Shown here: piece by piece, positions 37,095-44,880 of the stretch
How positions within the stretch are numbered: position 1 is the first letter of the stretch
Layout of the letters: each line of letters starts with the position of its first letter
Assembly (NCBI RefSeq): GCF_014174305.1
Contig: NZ_JABEQH010000019.1
Coordinates: 1-64,000, forward strand
Reading direction: 5' to 3'
DNA length: 64,000 bases
Source of the DNA: Gluconacetobacter johannae
Lineage (GTDB): Bacteria > Pseudomonadota > Alphaproteobacteria > Acetobacterales > Acetobacteraceae
Notes under the pieces: generated by a model
What the model was told of the DNA's origin: nothing
The model's database searches: none
The model's input: only the letters and a program-made list of their open reading frames with translations
Translations under genes and position numbers: made by a program

Positions 37095-39395
37095 ATGAAT
37101 TGGAAAGAACGAAAAAACGCGCAGCCATTTACTATTGCCGGAGTTGGTCTTGTCCTGCTTTCATCTGCATCGCACGCTGCTGAAAACAAGCCTGCAAACC
37201 AGCCCCACCCGGCCGTGTCCGGCTCGCAGCAACATATGCCTGTCCCGCAATACACGCCCGCCACGCAGCGTATTCTTGTAACGGGTCGTAATGTCTCGGG
37301 CGCCGCTGCCGATTATAACAAGAAGTCGGCCTATCTCGGCCCGCTGGGTAACAAGAGCACCCTGGACACGCCGATGTCGGTTCAATCGGTGCCGCATGAC
37401 GTCATCGTCAATCAGCAAACACGCAACCTGAACGACCTGATGGGCTATATGCCCTCCGTGCAGCTGGAAATCCGAGGCGACCCGAACACCAGCCGTCCTC
37501 AATCACGTGGCTTCGAGGCCGACGTCGTCGCGAATACCCGTCTCGACGGGCTGAATATCACCTCGACCACGCCTTATGCCGCCGAAATGTTCGAGGACGT
37601 TCAGGTCCTCAACGGCGTGGCCGGTGCGCTGTATGGGGCGCAGAACCCGGCCGGCACATTCGCCTATACGTTGAAGCGGCCGACGGACACACCGATCAAC
37701 CGCCTGATCGTCGGCGTCGATTCAATCGGACAGCTGATGGAAAATGCCGACGTATCGGGCCGGATCGGCAAGAATAAATGGTTTGGATACCGGATCAATC
37801 TGCTGCATGGCGATGGCACGACCTATGTCCAGGACAGCTGGATGCGCCGCAATCTCGTCAGCGCCGATTTCGATATCCATTTCGATTCCAAGACGGTCCT
37901 GGAACTCGACGCCAGCCACTATACCTATGTCCAGCGCGGCACGGCCCCAGGGTTCAACGTCCCCATCGGGATGACCTACCTGCCAAAGGCGCCAGATCTC
38001 AGCGATCCTCATCTGGGCCAGAACTACGCCGGCTATAACATGGAAACAAATATATACCTGGCGAAATTCAAGCATACCATCAACAGGGACTGGAGCTTCA
38101 CGCTCGGCGGTCTCTATGAGGATTCGCTCCGGCAGAGCTTCGGCAACACGAATGCCCTGGCTGCAACCGGCCCCGTCGGCCAATATACCCAGACCATCGC
38201 GGCCGCAACGACCGCGAACGACTTCCGGGTTGGCAGCAATCTTGCCTATATCAACGGGCATTTCCGCACCGCTTTCATTTCGCATGACATCGTCGTCGGC
38301 ACAAACGGCTACATGATGGGGAATTACAACCCGACGCAGGGCGAAAGCATCACCCTGGGCAAGTCCAACATGTATTCGCCCTCCGTTCTGGCCGGACGGC
38401 AGCCCTATTATCATGGGCGCTATGAATCGGCTTACGTACGCAATCAGGCGATGATCCTGGGCGATACCCTGCGCCTGGACCGGCACTGGTCCATCATGGG
38501 CACGCTGACCTGGAACTGGCTGAGCCAGGACAACAGGCTGTCGAAAGCCGGCCCCTCTTCAAAGGTCGGCAACACCACATATACCTCCACCATACCGCTT
38601 GGCTGGAACAGCAAGCACGTTGACGCCGCGTTCAGCCCGATGGCCAGCCTGATGTACAAACCGGCCGATAATCAGACGGCGTATTTTACATATGGCCGCG
38701 CCATCCAGGCGGGCGTTCAGGCGCCCGGAACGGCCACGAATGCGAACCAGCTCACCCAGCCTTTCCGCAGCGAGGAATATGAAGTCGGCTATAAGGTCAG
38801 CTACAGGAAATTGCTTTTCACCGTCGACGGGTTTCGCATGAACCGGCCTTATGCGTTCATGAACCAGACTGGAGAATTCGGCACCTTCGGCATGCAGACC
38901 AACTATGGTGTCGAGGCGATGGTGCAGGGATATATTACCCCGCGCCTGTCCGTCCTGGCCGGCATGACCTGGCTTGACGCGCAGATCGGCGATACTGGCT
39001 ATGCCGGCACCGACAACAAGCAAGTCGTGGGCGCGCCGCCGATTCAGTCGAACATTCTGCTGGATTACCGGTTGCCGATACCGCACGGTTCCTTTGCTTC
39101 GGGCCTGGCGGTCAATGCGAATGTCCATTACACCGGCCGTCGTGCCGCCACCGTGACGAATTCGGCATTCGCCGGGTCCTACACCACTCTTGATCTCGGC
39201 GCCCGGTATCCCTTTTTCGTGGCACGCCACCCCTGGATGGTCCGCTTCGGCGTGAACAACGTCACAAACGAGCAGTACTGGGCGTCTCTCTATCCTGCGA
39301 CCGCCAACGGCTCACTGAACACGCCGATGATTGGCAGCAGCGCCTACGCCGGCTTGCCTCGCACGTTCCACTTCACGCTGGAAGCCGACTTCTGA
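37095..39395 (+). CDS. TonB-dependent outer-membrane (siderophore-type) receptor
   Basis: The 766-residue protein has a signal peptide ending near SHAA, a TonB-box-like ILVTGRN, a plug domain (DTPMSVQSVPHDVIVNQQTRNLNDLMGYMPSV, SRPQSRGFEAD, VQVLNGVAGALYGAQNPAGTFAYTLKRP) and a 22-stranded barrel ending VNNVTNEQYWASLYP and TFHFTLEADF with terminal Phe. It imports iron-siderophore or other complexes with energy from TonB. The ATG at 37095 is chosen because GGGAGG lies upstream; an earlier in-frame ATG would spoil the signal peptide. No Fur box, sigma factor or inner-membrane transporter is nearby, so the ligand is unknown. Confidence 0.93.
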   Translation: MNWKERKNAQPFTIAGVGLVLLSSASHAAENKPANQPHPAVSGSQQHMPVPQYTPATQRILVTGRNVSGAAADYNKKSAYLGPLGNKSTLDTPMSVQSVPHDVIVNQQTRNLNDLMGYMPSVQLEIRGDPNTSRPQSRGFEADVVANTRLDGLNITSTTPYAAEMFEDVQVLNGVAGALYGAQNPAGTFAYTLKRPTDTPINRLIVGVDSIGQLMENADVSGRIGKNKWFGYRINLLHGDGTTYVQDSWMRRNLVSADFDIHFDSKTVLELDASHYTYVQRGTAPGFNVPIGMTYLPKAPDLSDPHLGQNYAGYNMETNIYLAKFKHTINRDWSFTLGGLYEDSLRQSFGNTNALAATGPVGQYTQTIAAATTANDFRVGSNLAYINGHFRTAFISHDIVVGTNGYMMGNYNPTQGESITLGKSNMYSPSVLAGRQPYYHGRYESAYVRNQAMILGDTLRLDRHWSIMGTLTWNWLSQDNRLSKAGPSSKVGNTTYTSTIPLGWNSKHVDAAFSPMASLMYKPADNQTAYFTYGRAIQAGVQAPGTATNANQLTQPFRSEEYEVGYKVSYRKLLFTVDGFRMNRPYAFMNQTGEFGTFGMQTNYGVEAMVQGYITPRLSVLAGMTWLDAQIGDTGYAGTDNKQVVGAPPIQSNILLDYRLPIPHGSFASGLAVNANVHYTGRRAATVTNSAFAGSYTTLDLGARYPFFVARHPWMVRFGVNNVTNEQYWASLYPATANGSLNTPMIGSSAYAGLPRTFHFTLEADF

Positions 39396-39411
39396 CGTCA
39401 TATCCGGCTGG

Positions 39412-39443
39412 CCCCGCATCCCGAAGATTTTCGGAATGCGGGG
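39412..39443 (+). terminator. Strong hairpin terminator after the TonB receptor gene
   Basis: Fourteen-base arms at 39412-39425 and 39430-39443 pair with a single mismatch around the loop GATT, starting 17 bases after the receptor stop. No long T-run follows, but the stem is very stable and well placed. Confidence 0.7.
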
Positions 39444-39465
39444 CTTCCGGATTTCATGATTGGAG

Positions 39466-39501
39466 ACAGTTATCCGCATCTGCACTGTATGCGGATACTG
39501 T
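39466..39501. repeat. Bulged inverted repeat at the left edge of the AT-rich island
   Basis: ACAGT-T-ATCCGCAT (39466-39479) and ATGCGGAT-ACTGT (39489-39501) pair over 13 positions with one bulged T and a 9-base loop. It could be a second hairpin terminator, an operator or a relic end of an inserted segment. Confidence 0.45.
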
Positions 39502-39761
39502 CGGACGCCTCCGAATCATTCTCGCGGCAGGCACGGTGTCATTTTACCTGTGTTCGACACAAACGACTCAGAAATGCCGGATCCCGCGCAAAACTGATAC
39601 ACGCTCGGCGCTGTCGGCTACATGATTCCAGTCGAAGCTGGAAATGCAATTCCAGGCCCAAGAAGCCTCTTGCCCTTAGCCGACTGATCTACGACGATAT
39701 CCACGGATAAACTTGGGGTGGTTTGAATGCGCCCTCTTGAAGTGGCGGGCACTGTCTAACG

Positions 39762-41525
39762 ATGACGTACGATCTGACACCCATCTGCCTGAATTCGAGT
39801 TTTCGGACGTCGAGCACTTGGGTTTGGACGAGATTTCGTAAGGTCGACGATTTTATAGCGTATAGTGAACCATTCAATGAAGCATTGGGCGCGATAAGCC
39901 GCGAGATACACACTGCGGATTTTAGCAAATGGCGTTCCAGGCATCCGCCATCGGCACCTTATTTTCTGGAATACATGCCGATAATGCAGAAATTGTCCGA
40001 GGGGGCACTTTTCGATCCTACCCTAAGCTATGACCGTTTCATTCCAGCCGGCGGATTCGACGGGACGTTAAGCCAACAGGAAGTCACGTATCTCAGCGTC
40101 CTGATCGACCATGCACATGCTTTGGGGCGGCGGCCGGTCCTGGGTTTCACGCGTTCCCTGGCGCGTGCGGGTGCCTTGAAGCGTGCATTCCCGGGTAAGT
40201 CAATCTTCCTTCACCGGAATCTTTTTCATCAGTGGGCATCTTATTCAGGTCAAGCCGCGCACGGAAACAACTATTTCTTTGATAGGCTTAATGACTGCGT
40301 GCGCGCCGGTCGACACGATCCGATCGTGGCGATGCTGGACGACTGGCTTTCGCCACGAGAGGCCAGGCCGACCGACCGAAATAACTTTCTCGTCTTTCTG
40401 CTGTTTCATTTGTACATTTATATATGCGCGTTTTCCGCCGCTGACCTTATCATCGATTCGACCCGCGTGTCATATGACCGCCACGCACGTGAAGAGGCCG
40501 AGACAGGCCTACATACTCTGCTTGGCCGGCAGATTTCGTTGGACGGTGCCAAGCCCTCGTTCGACATGTCCCAACTGGACCTGAAGTGCAGTAAAGTGGA
40601 CAGGGACCTGGTCGAGCAGTTTCTTAGGATGATCCTGCCCAAGAACATTGATAATGCCTGCCATGCCTTCCTGCATCAAGCGATGAACGATACGTTCATG
40701 GAGTGGGAAAAGAACGAATTCTATTCTTCCGGCATGCGGGGGGTACTCGTCTCGAAGATTGCTGAACTTGATAATGTCAACCATCGACTGAACAACGTCA
40801 GCAATCAATGCGACCATGTTGTTCACGAACGCGACGAAGCGCGCAACCTCCTCCAGTTGGAGGTTACACAGCGCGAAGGACTGCTGCAGGACCTGAAACA
40901 GCTTCACTCCATCACCAATGAGCGCGACTCTTTTGCCCATGAGCGCGACGAAGCACGCAACCTCCTCCAGTTGGAGGCCGCACAGCGCGAAGGACTGCTG
41001 CAGGACCTGAAACAGCTTCACTCCGAATGCAACCGTCTCGAAGCACTGGCGCAGGATTCGGCGAGAGAGAGCGCCGCTCAGGCGGAACGGTTCGAGACTC
41101 TTTCCCAGGAGAATCAGCGTCTTTTGGTAGAGCTTGACCGTCAGAGAACCGCTTGCGGTCGTCATGTATATGCTGTGCAGCAACATCTGGACATCGTGCA
41201 GCAGCGCTATAGCCATTTCTGGCCGCGACTGGCGTTCGGTGCTTTGATGGCGCACGTTTTTCTGAGCCTTGCCCGCCGGGCTGCACGCAGGCATGAGTGG
41301 TCCAGGGCCGCGTCCTGGTATCGGGCGCTTCTGGCGCGCGCGCCGCTGAATTTCGCTGCGTGGCGGCAATACGGAAATATGCAACGTGAACAGGGCCATC
41401 TGGACGAGGCTGCCCGCGCCTATGCAATCACCCTCCTTCGCTACCCGCAGGATGAAGAGGTCCGTGGATGGGAGCGGCAGATAAACCTGCAGCGACAGAA
41501 GGAACGGTCGCCGGAGCACTCATGA
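39762..41525 (+). CDS. Sulfotransferase-like protein fused to a coiled coil and TPR-like tail
   Basis: The 587-residue protein has an N-terminal region like a PAPS-dependent sulfotransferase: ICLNSSFRTSSTWVWTRFR resembles the 5'-phosphosulfate loop, and GKSIFLHRNLFHQWASYSG resembles the 3'-phosphate motif. Residues about 320-480 form a coiled coil that includes two near-identical 29-residue repeats (HERDEARNLLQLE... ending LKQLHS). A hydrophobic patch FWPRLAFGALMAHVFLSLARRA and a TPR-like pair of helices (WSRAASWYRALLARAPLNFAAWRQYG, GHLDEAARAYAITLL) follow. Codon use is more AT-rich than that of neighbours, suggesting acquisition. Sulfation of a surface polysaccharide is possible. The first domain is divergent, so the enzyme call is moderate. 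Confidence 0.7.
   Translation: MTYDLTPICLNSSFRTSSTWVWTRFRKVDDFIAYSEPFNEALGAISREIHTADFSKWRSRHPPSAPYFLEYMPIMQKLSEGALFDPTLSYDRFIPAGGFDGTLSQQEVTYLSVLIDHAHALGRRPVLGFTRSLARAGALKRAFPGKSIFLHRNLFHQWASYSGQAAHGNNYFFDRLNDCVRAGRHDPIVAMLDDWLSPREARPTDRNNFLVFLLFHLYIYICAFSAADLIIDSTRVSYDRHAREEAETGLHTLLGRQISLDGAKPSFDMSQLDLKCSKVDRDLVEQFLRMILPKNIDNACHAFLHQAMNDTFMEWEKNEFYSSGMRGVLVSKIAELDNVNHRLNNVSNQCDHVVHERDEARNLLQLEVTQREGLLQDLKQLHSITNERDSFAHERDEARNLLQLEAAQREGLLQDLKQLHSECNRLEALAQDSARESAAQAERFETLSQENQRLLVELDRQRTACGRHVYAVQQHLDIVQQRYSHFWPRLAFGALMAHVFLSLARRAARRHEWSRAASWYRALLARAPLNFAAWRQYGNMQREQGHLDEAARAYAITLLRYPQDEEVRGWERQINLQRQKERSPEHS
40824..41024 (+). repeat. Tandem 87-bp direct repeats in the coiled-coil region
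   Basis: Bases 40824-40910 and 40938-41024 are near-identical 87-base copies, 114 bases (38 codons) apart. They encode the same 29-residue coiled-coil segment with only Val/Ala and Thr/Ala changes in the protein. The near-identity suggests a recent duplication and possible copy-number variation among strains. Confidence 0.9.
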
Positions 41526-41737
41526 CGAAGTCGAAATATACATATCGAAACCGCGGCGATTTCTTACGCATTCGCGGGGAATAAACGCGGCACGTTTGGT
41601 TTCGGTGCGTCTTCATGTCGCCGGACCGCCTGTCCTGCAGCTTTTTGATTTAGTGAAAACGGTAATGCCGGAGAACGGTAGCCAGGAATGAAACACCAAG
41701 GTCGCTGCCCGACAGTCGGTAATCAGGAAAACATGCC

Positions 41738-42346
41738 ATGATTTTGTCTGACAAACGTGAGATTTTGTTCATCAAGGGTATGAAAATAGGGGGCACCTCA
41801 CTTGAGGTACTTCTCGCGAGACAACTTGATGACGAAGCTATTGTTACGCCTATAATACCGACACCACATTCTCCGCACCAACCGCGCAACTACACATACA
41901 ACAGCGACACGGTATTCTACAATCATATCCCTGCCGCCGAGGTGCGAACGCTGATCGGGGAAAGCCGTTTTACCAGCCTCTTCAAGTTTGGAATCGTTCG
42001 GCACCCTTACGAGAAAATTCTGTCTTTCTTTTTCATGATGAGAGTGCGACAAAGCGCGGACTATACGCTCGACGACGCGATAGAGGAGTGCTCATCGGAG
42101 CGGACGCGCTATTGCGACGCCGACGGCGGGTTACTGCTCAATACAGTGCTGCGGTATGAGAAGCTGTCTGTTGAAGGGCCTGCTCTTTTCAGCCGGCTTG
42201 GCCTTTCCTTCGCTGGATTCGACGCAATTCGTGAAAAGGGCGACTACCGCCTTCAATACGATGGTCCCGCACCGGAATTGAGCAGCGCCCAGATCATTCG
42301 CATCGAGAGGAAGTTCGACTTCGATCTTCAGTTCTACAGACGGTAG
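41738..42346 (+). CDS. Sulfotransferase family protein (Sulfotransfer_2-like)
   Basis: The 202-residue protein starts ILSDKREILFIKGMKIGGTSLEVLLARQL, where KxGGTS matches the PAPS 5'-phosphosulfate loop (KxxGTS) of sulfotransferases acting on glycans. FKFGIVRHPYEKILSFFFMM is the 3'-phosphate-binding motif (RxPyxrxxSfF). It would transfer sulfate to a carbohydrate. The gene follows the first sulfotransferase-like gene by 212 bases and is also AT-rich. AGGAAAACATGCC precedes the ATG. The pair forms the island next to guaA. No glycosyltransferase gene is next to it to identify the acceptor. Confidence 0.82.
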   Translation: MILSDKREILFIKGMKIGGTSLEVLLARQLDDEAIVTPIIPTPHSPHQPRNYTYNSDTVFYNHIPAAEVRTLIGESRFTSLFKFGIVRHPYEKILSFFFMMRVRQSADYTLDDAIEECSSERTRYCDADGGLLLNTVLRYEKLSVEGPALFSRLGLSFAGFDAIREKGDYRLQYDGPAPELSSAQIIRIERKFDFDLQFYRR

Positions 42347-42502
42347 CCTTTCGTTCGGCCTGGCTGCGGCGCCCAGGCCCTGACGGTATCCATCGGCGGG
42401 ACGATCGACCGCCATCCTTGCCGGCCGACCGTCCCCGAACGGATTCTGTCTATATCGAATTCTTATGAGACATCCCGGAACCCGCCAGGATGTCCCACAC
42501 CT
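42347..42502. other. Intergenic region between the sulfotransferase gene and the guaA 3' end
   Basis: These 156 bases lie between two convergent genes. I looked here and near 39.4 kb for a copy of the last bases of guaA as an integration scar and saw none. No hairpin with a T-run is obvious. Confidence 0.3.
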
Positions 42503-44131
42503 TCACTCCCACTCGATCGTGCCGGGCGGCTTGGAAGTAATGTCGTAGGTCACGCGGTTCACGCCCTGGACCTCGTTGACGATGCGGCTGGCCACGCGGT
42601 TGAGGAAGCCGATATCGAAGGGGAACACGTCGGCGGTCATGCCGTCCGTGCTGGTCACGGCGCGCAGCGCACAGGCGTAATCATAGGTGCGCCCGTCGCC
42701 CATGACGCCGACCGTGCGTACCGGCAGCAGCACCGCGAAGGCCTGCCAGATCGCGTCATACAGGCCGGCGCTACGGATTTCCTCAAGGAAGATCGTGTCC
42801 ACCCGGCGCAGCAGCGCCAGCTTGTCGCGGTCCACGGCGCCGGGAATGCGGATCGCCAGGCCCGGACCGGGGAACGGATGGCGCCCGACGATATGTTCGG
42901 GAATACCCATCTCGCGGCCCAGTTCCCGGACCTCGTCCTTGAACAGTTCGCGCAGCGGCTCGACCAGTTGCATCTTCATCCGGTCAGGCAGGCCGCCGAC
43001 ATTATGGTGCGACTTGATGGTCACCGACGGGCCGCCGGTGAAGCTGACGCTTTCGATCACGTCCGGGTACAGCGTGCCCTGCGCCAGGAACTCCGCGCCG
43101 CCCAGCTTCGCGGCCTCCTCGTCGAATACCTCGACGAACAGGCGGCCGATGGTCTTGCGCTTGATCTCGGGGTCGGTGACGCCCTCCAGGGCCGACAGGA
43201 ACAGGTCCGACGCATCGCGATGGATCAGCTTGATATTGAACCGGCCCCGGAAGGTCTTGACGACTTCCTCGGCCTCGCCGGCGCGCAGGATGCCCGGATC
43301 GACGAAGATGCAGGTCAGCTGGTCGCCGATCGCCTCGTGGATCAGCACGGCCGCGACCGAGGAATCGACCCCGCCCGACAGGCCGCAGATCACCCGGCCC
43401 GACCCGACCTGTTCGCGGATGCGGGCGATCTCCATGTCGCGGAACCCGGCCATCGTCCACGTGCCACGGCACCCAACGACCTCATGCGTGAAGTTCCGCA
43501 GCAGGGCGGCGCCGTGGGGCGTGTGCACGACCTCGGGGTGGAACTGCACGCCGTACAGGCGCCGCCCCTCATCCGCGATGATGGCGAACGGCGCGCCCTC
43601 GCTGACCGCCACGGCGCGGAAGCCGGGCGGCAGCTTCGTCACGCGGTCGCCGTGGCTCATCCATACCTGTTCGCGGCCGCCGCGTGCCCAGGTGCCGCGG
43701 AACAGGGCGCAATCCTCGGTGATGTCGATATGCGCGCGCCCGAATTCGCGATGCTCGTGCGTTTCCACCGCGCCGCCCAACTGGTGGCACATCGCCTGCT
43801 GCCCATAGCAGATCCCCAGCACCGGCACCGCGAGGGCGAAGACGATATCGGGGATGCGCGGCGCGTTCTCGTCCAGGACGCTGGCCGGGCCGCCGGACAG
43901 GATGATGCCCCGGGGGGCGAAGGCGCGGATCTTCTCGGGCGCCGAGGAGAACGGCCAGATCTCGCAATACACCCCGCTCTCGCGCACGCGCCGGGCGATC
44001 AGCTGCGTCACCTGGCTGCCGAAATCCAAGATCAGGACCCGATCTCCATGCAGCGCGCCGTCCAGCGCGGCCACGTCGCCTCCCTGTGCGGTCAGATCGG
44101 ATCCACCAGCTTTCATGTCATCGCTCATCAT
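42503..44131 (-). CDS. guaA: GMP synthase (glutamine-hydrolysing)
   Basis: The 542-residue enzyme converts XMP to GMP. The N-terminal class I amidotransferase has Cys108 in GICYGQQ and His198/Glu200 in QFHPEV. The ATP pyrophosphatase P-loop is SGGVDSS (residues 252-258), and the C-terminal dimerisation domain ends with the invariant-type KPPGTIEWE. An extra 30 residues could be read upstream, but the ATG pair at 44131/44128 fits the family's start after a poorly conserved N-terminal extension (about 28 residues before [10 protein letters not shown]). The 3' end of guaA is a known integration site for genomic islands in other bacteria, and here an AT-rich segment lies right beside it. Confidence 0.97.
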   Translation of the reverse strand: MMSDDMKAGGSDLTAQGGDVAALDGALHGDRVLILDFGSQVTQLIARRVRESGVYCEIWPFSSAPEKIRAFAPRGIILSGGPASVLDENAPRIPDIVFALAVPVLGICYGQQAMCHQLGGAVETHEHREFGRAHIDITEDCALFRGTWARGGREQVWMSHGDRVTKLPPGFRAVAVSEGAPFAIIADEGRRLYGVQFHPEVVHTPHGAALLRNFTHEVVGCRGTWTMAGFRDMEIARIREQVGSGRVICGLSGGVDSSVAAVLIHEAIGDQLTCIFVDPGILRAGEAEEVVKTFRGRFNIKLIHRDASDLFLSALEGVTDPEIKRKTIGRLFVEVFDEEAAKLGGAEFLAQGTLYPDVIESVSFTGGPSVTIKSHHNVGGLPDRMKMQLVEPLRELFKDEVRELGREMGIPEHIVGRHPFPGPGLAIRIPGAVDRDKLALLRRVDTIFLEEIRSAGLYDAIWQAFAVLLPVRTVGVMGDGRTYDYACALRAVTSTDGMTADVFPFDIGFLNRVASRIVNEVQGVNRVTYDITSKPPGTIEWE

Positions 44132-44313
44132 CGGTCTTTCGGTCACGGCGCTACGGTCACAGGGCTTGCTGCATGAGCCGGGCAGGCAATGCAAGCGCGG
44201 GATATGCGTCGGGGACAAGCATAGCGCAAGATCGCACCCGGCGGGACCCTATGGCCCCCGGCCACGCGCGCGCCCATATTGGGGTCCGTTCCCTTTCGTC
44301 ACGGAGCCTGAAC

Positions 44314-44772
44314 TTGACCCTTCCGATCCCGCCGCGCCACGGCGGACGCGCATGGGCCCTCGCCCTGGGCGTTTGCCTGTCCGCCCTGTCGCCCGCCCAC
44401 CTGTCCCTCGCCCGGGCGGCCGGCAGCGCCGCGGACGACCCGATCGGGATCTGGACCGGCACGCTGGTCGCCGATCGCGGGATCTGCCCCGAGACGCGCG
44501 CGCCGTCCACCTTGCAGATCGGCGCAAAAAGGATCGCCTTCACCCCTGCCGACGGGGCGCAGACCCTGCACGGCACGCGTGACGGCGCCCAGGGGACATT
44601 CCACGCCCAACTGGTATTGAGCGACATGAACCACAAGCCGTTCCCCATGGTGTTCGAGGCCCGGCCCAGCGGCGACACCATGGCCGGAACCTACGGCACC
44701 CCCCGCTGCCGCGCGCATGTGGTGATGACACGGCCCGAAAGTCACGGCCTGTCCCATTTCCTGGGGCACTAG
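44314..44772 (+). CDS. Secreted protein of unknown function
   Basis: From the TTG at 44314 the 152-residue protein begins with a good signal peptide (TLPIPPRHGGRAWALALGVCLSALSPAHLSLARA). ACGGAG lies 8 bases before this TTG, which decides the start; an ATG at 44251 is in frame but would bury the leader. The mature part starts DDPIGIWTGTLVADRGICPETRAPSTLQI, with two cysteines (GICPET, TPRCRAH) and a beta-rich pattern (THAG-like lipocalin or DUF not recognised). It ends 108 bases before the ester hydrolase start, in the same direction. Confidence 0.65.
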   Translation: MTLPIPPRHGGRAWALALGVCLSALSPAHLSLARAAGSAADDPIGIWTGTLVADRGICPETRAPSTLQIGAKRIAFTPADGAQTLHGTRDGAQGTFHAQLVLSDMNHKPFPMVFEARPSGDTMAGTYGTPRCRAHVVMTRPESHGLSHFLGH

Positions 44773-44880
44773 GACGGGGTGACGGGCCGGGGGCCGGTTG
44801 CCCGATCGGTCCGGGTGCGACATGATCCGGCGCCAACGTCATCACGCGCCCGGCATGGCGGGCCAGCAGGAGCACACGGC

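Larger units (their letters stand above)
39396..39761. other. Gap between the TonB receptor and the sulfotransferase-like gene
   Basis: These 366 bases hold the receptor's terminator (39412-39443) and a bulged inverted repeat (39466-39501), then a moderately AT-rich stretch. A plus-strand open frame at 39456-39710 (84 codons) has a composition unlike a protein, and I do not accept it. I find no transposase or integrase remnant, although base composition changes here. Confidence 0.45.

Noticed and set aside
35369-37264. Long antisense frame over the MFS transporter
   Set aside because: Gln/Arg/Gly-rich with no recognisable domains, and the sense strand carries a good transporter.
39456-39710. 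84-codon plus-strand frame in the gap before the sulfotransferase-like gene
   Set aside because: Starts inside terminator-proximal DNA, composition rich in Arg/Ser/Cys/His, no ribosome binding site.
42503-42540. Attachment-site duplicate of the guaA 3' end
   Set aside because: I looked for a second copy of the final guaA bases across 36-42.5 kb and found none, so no att pair is claimed.
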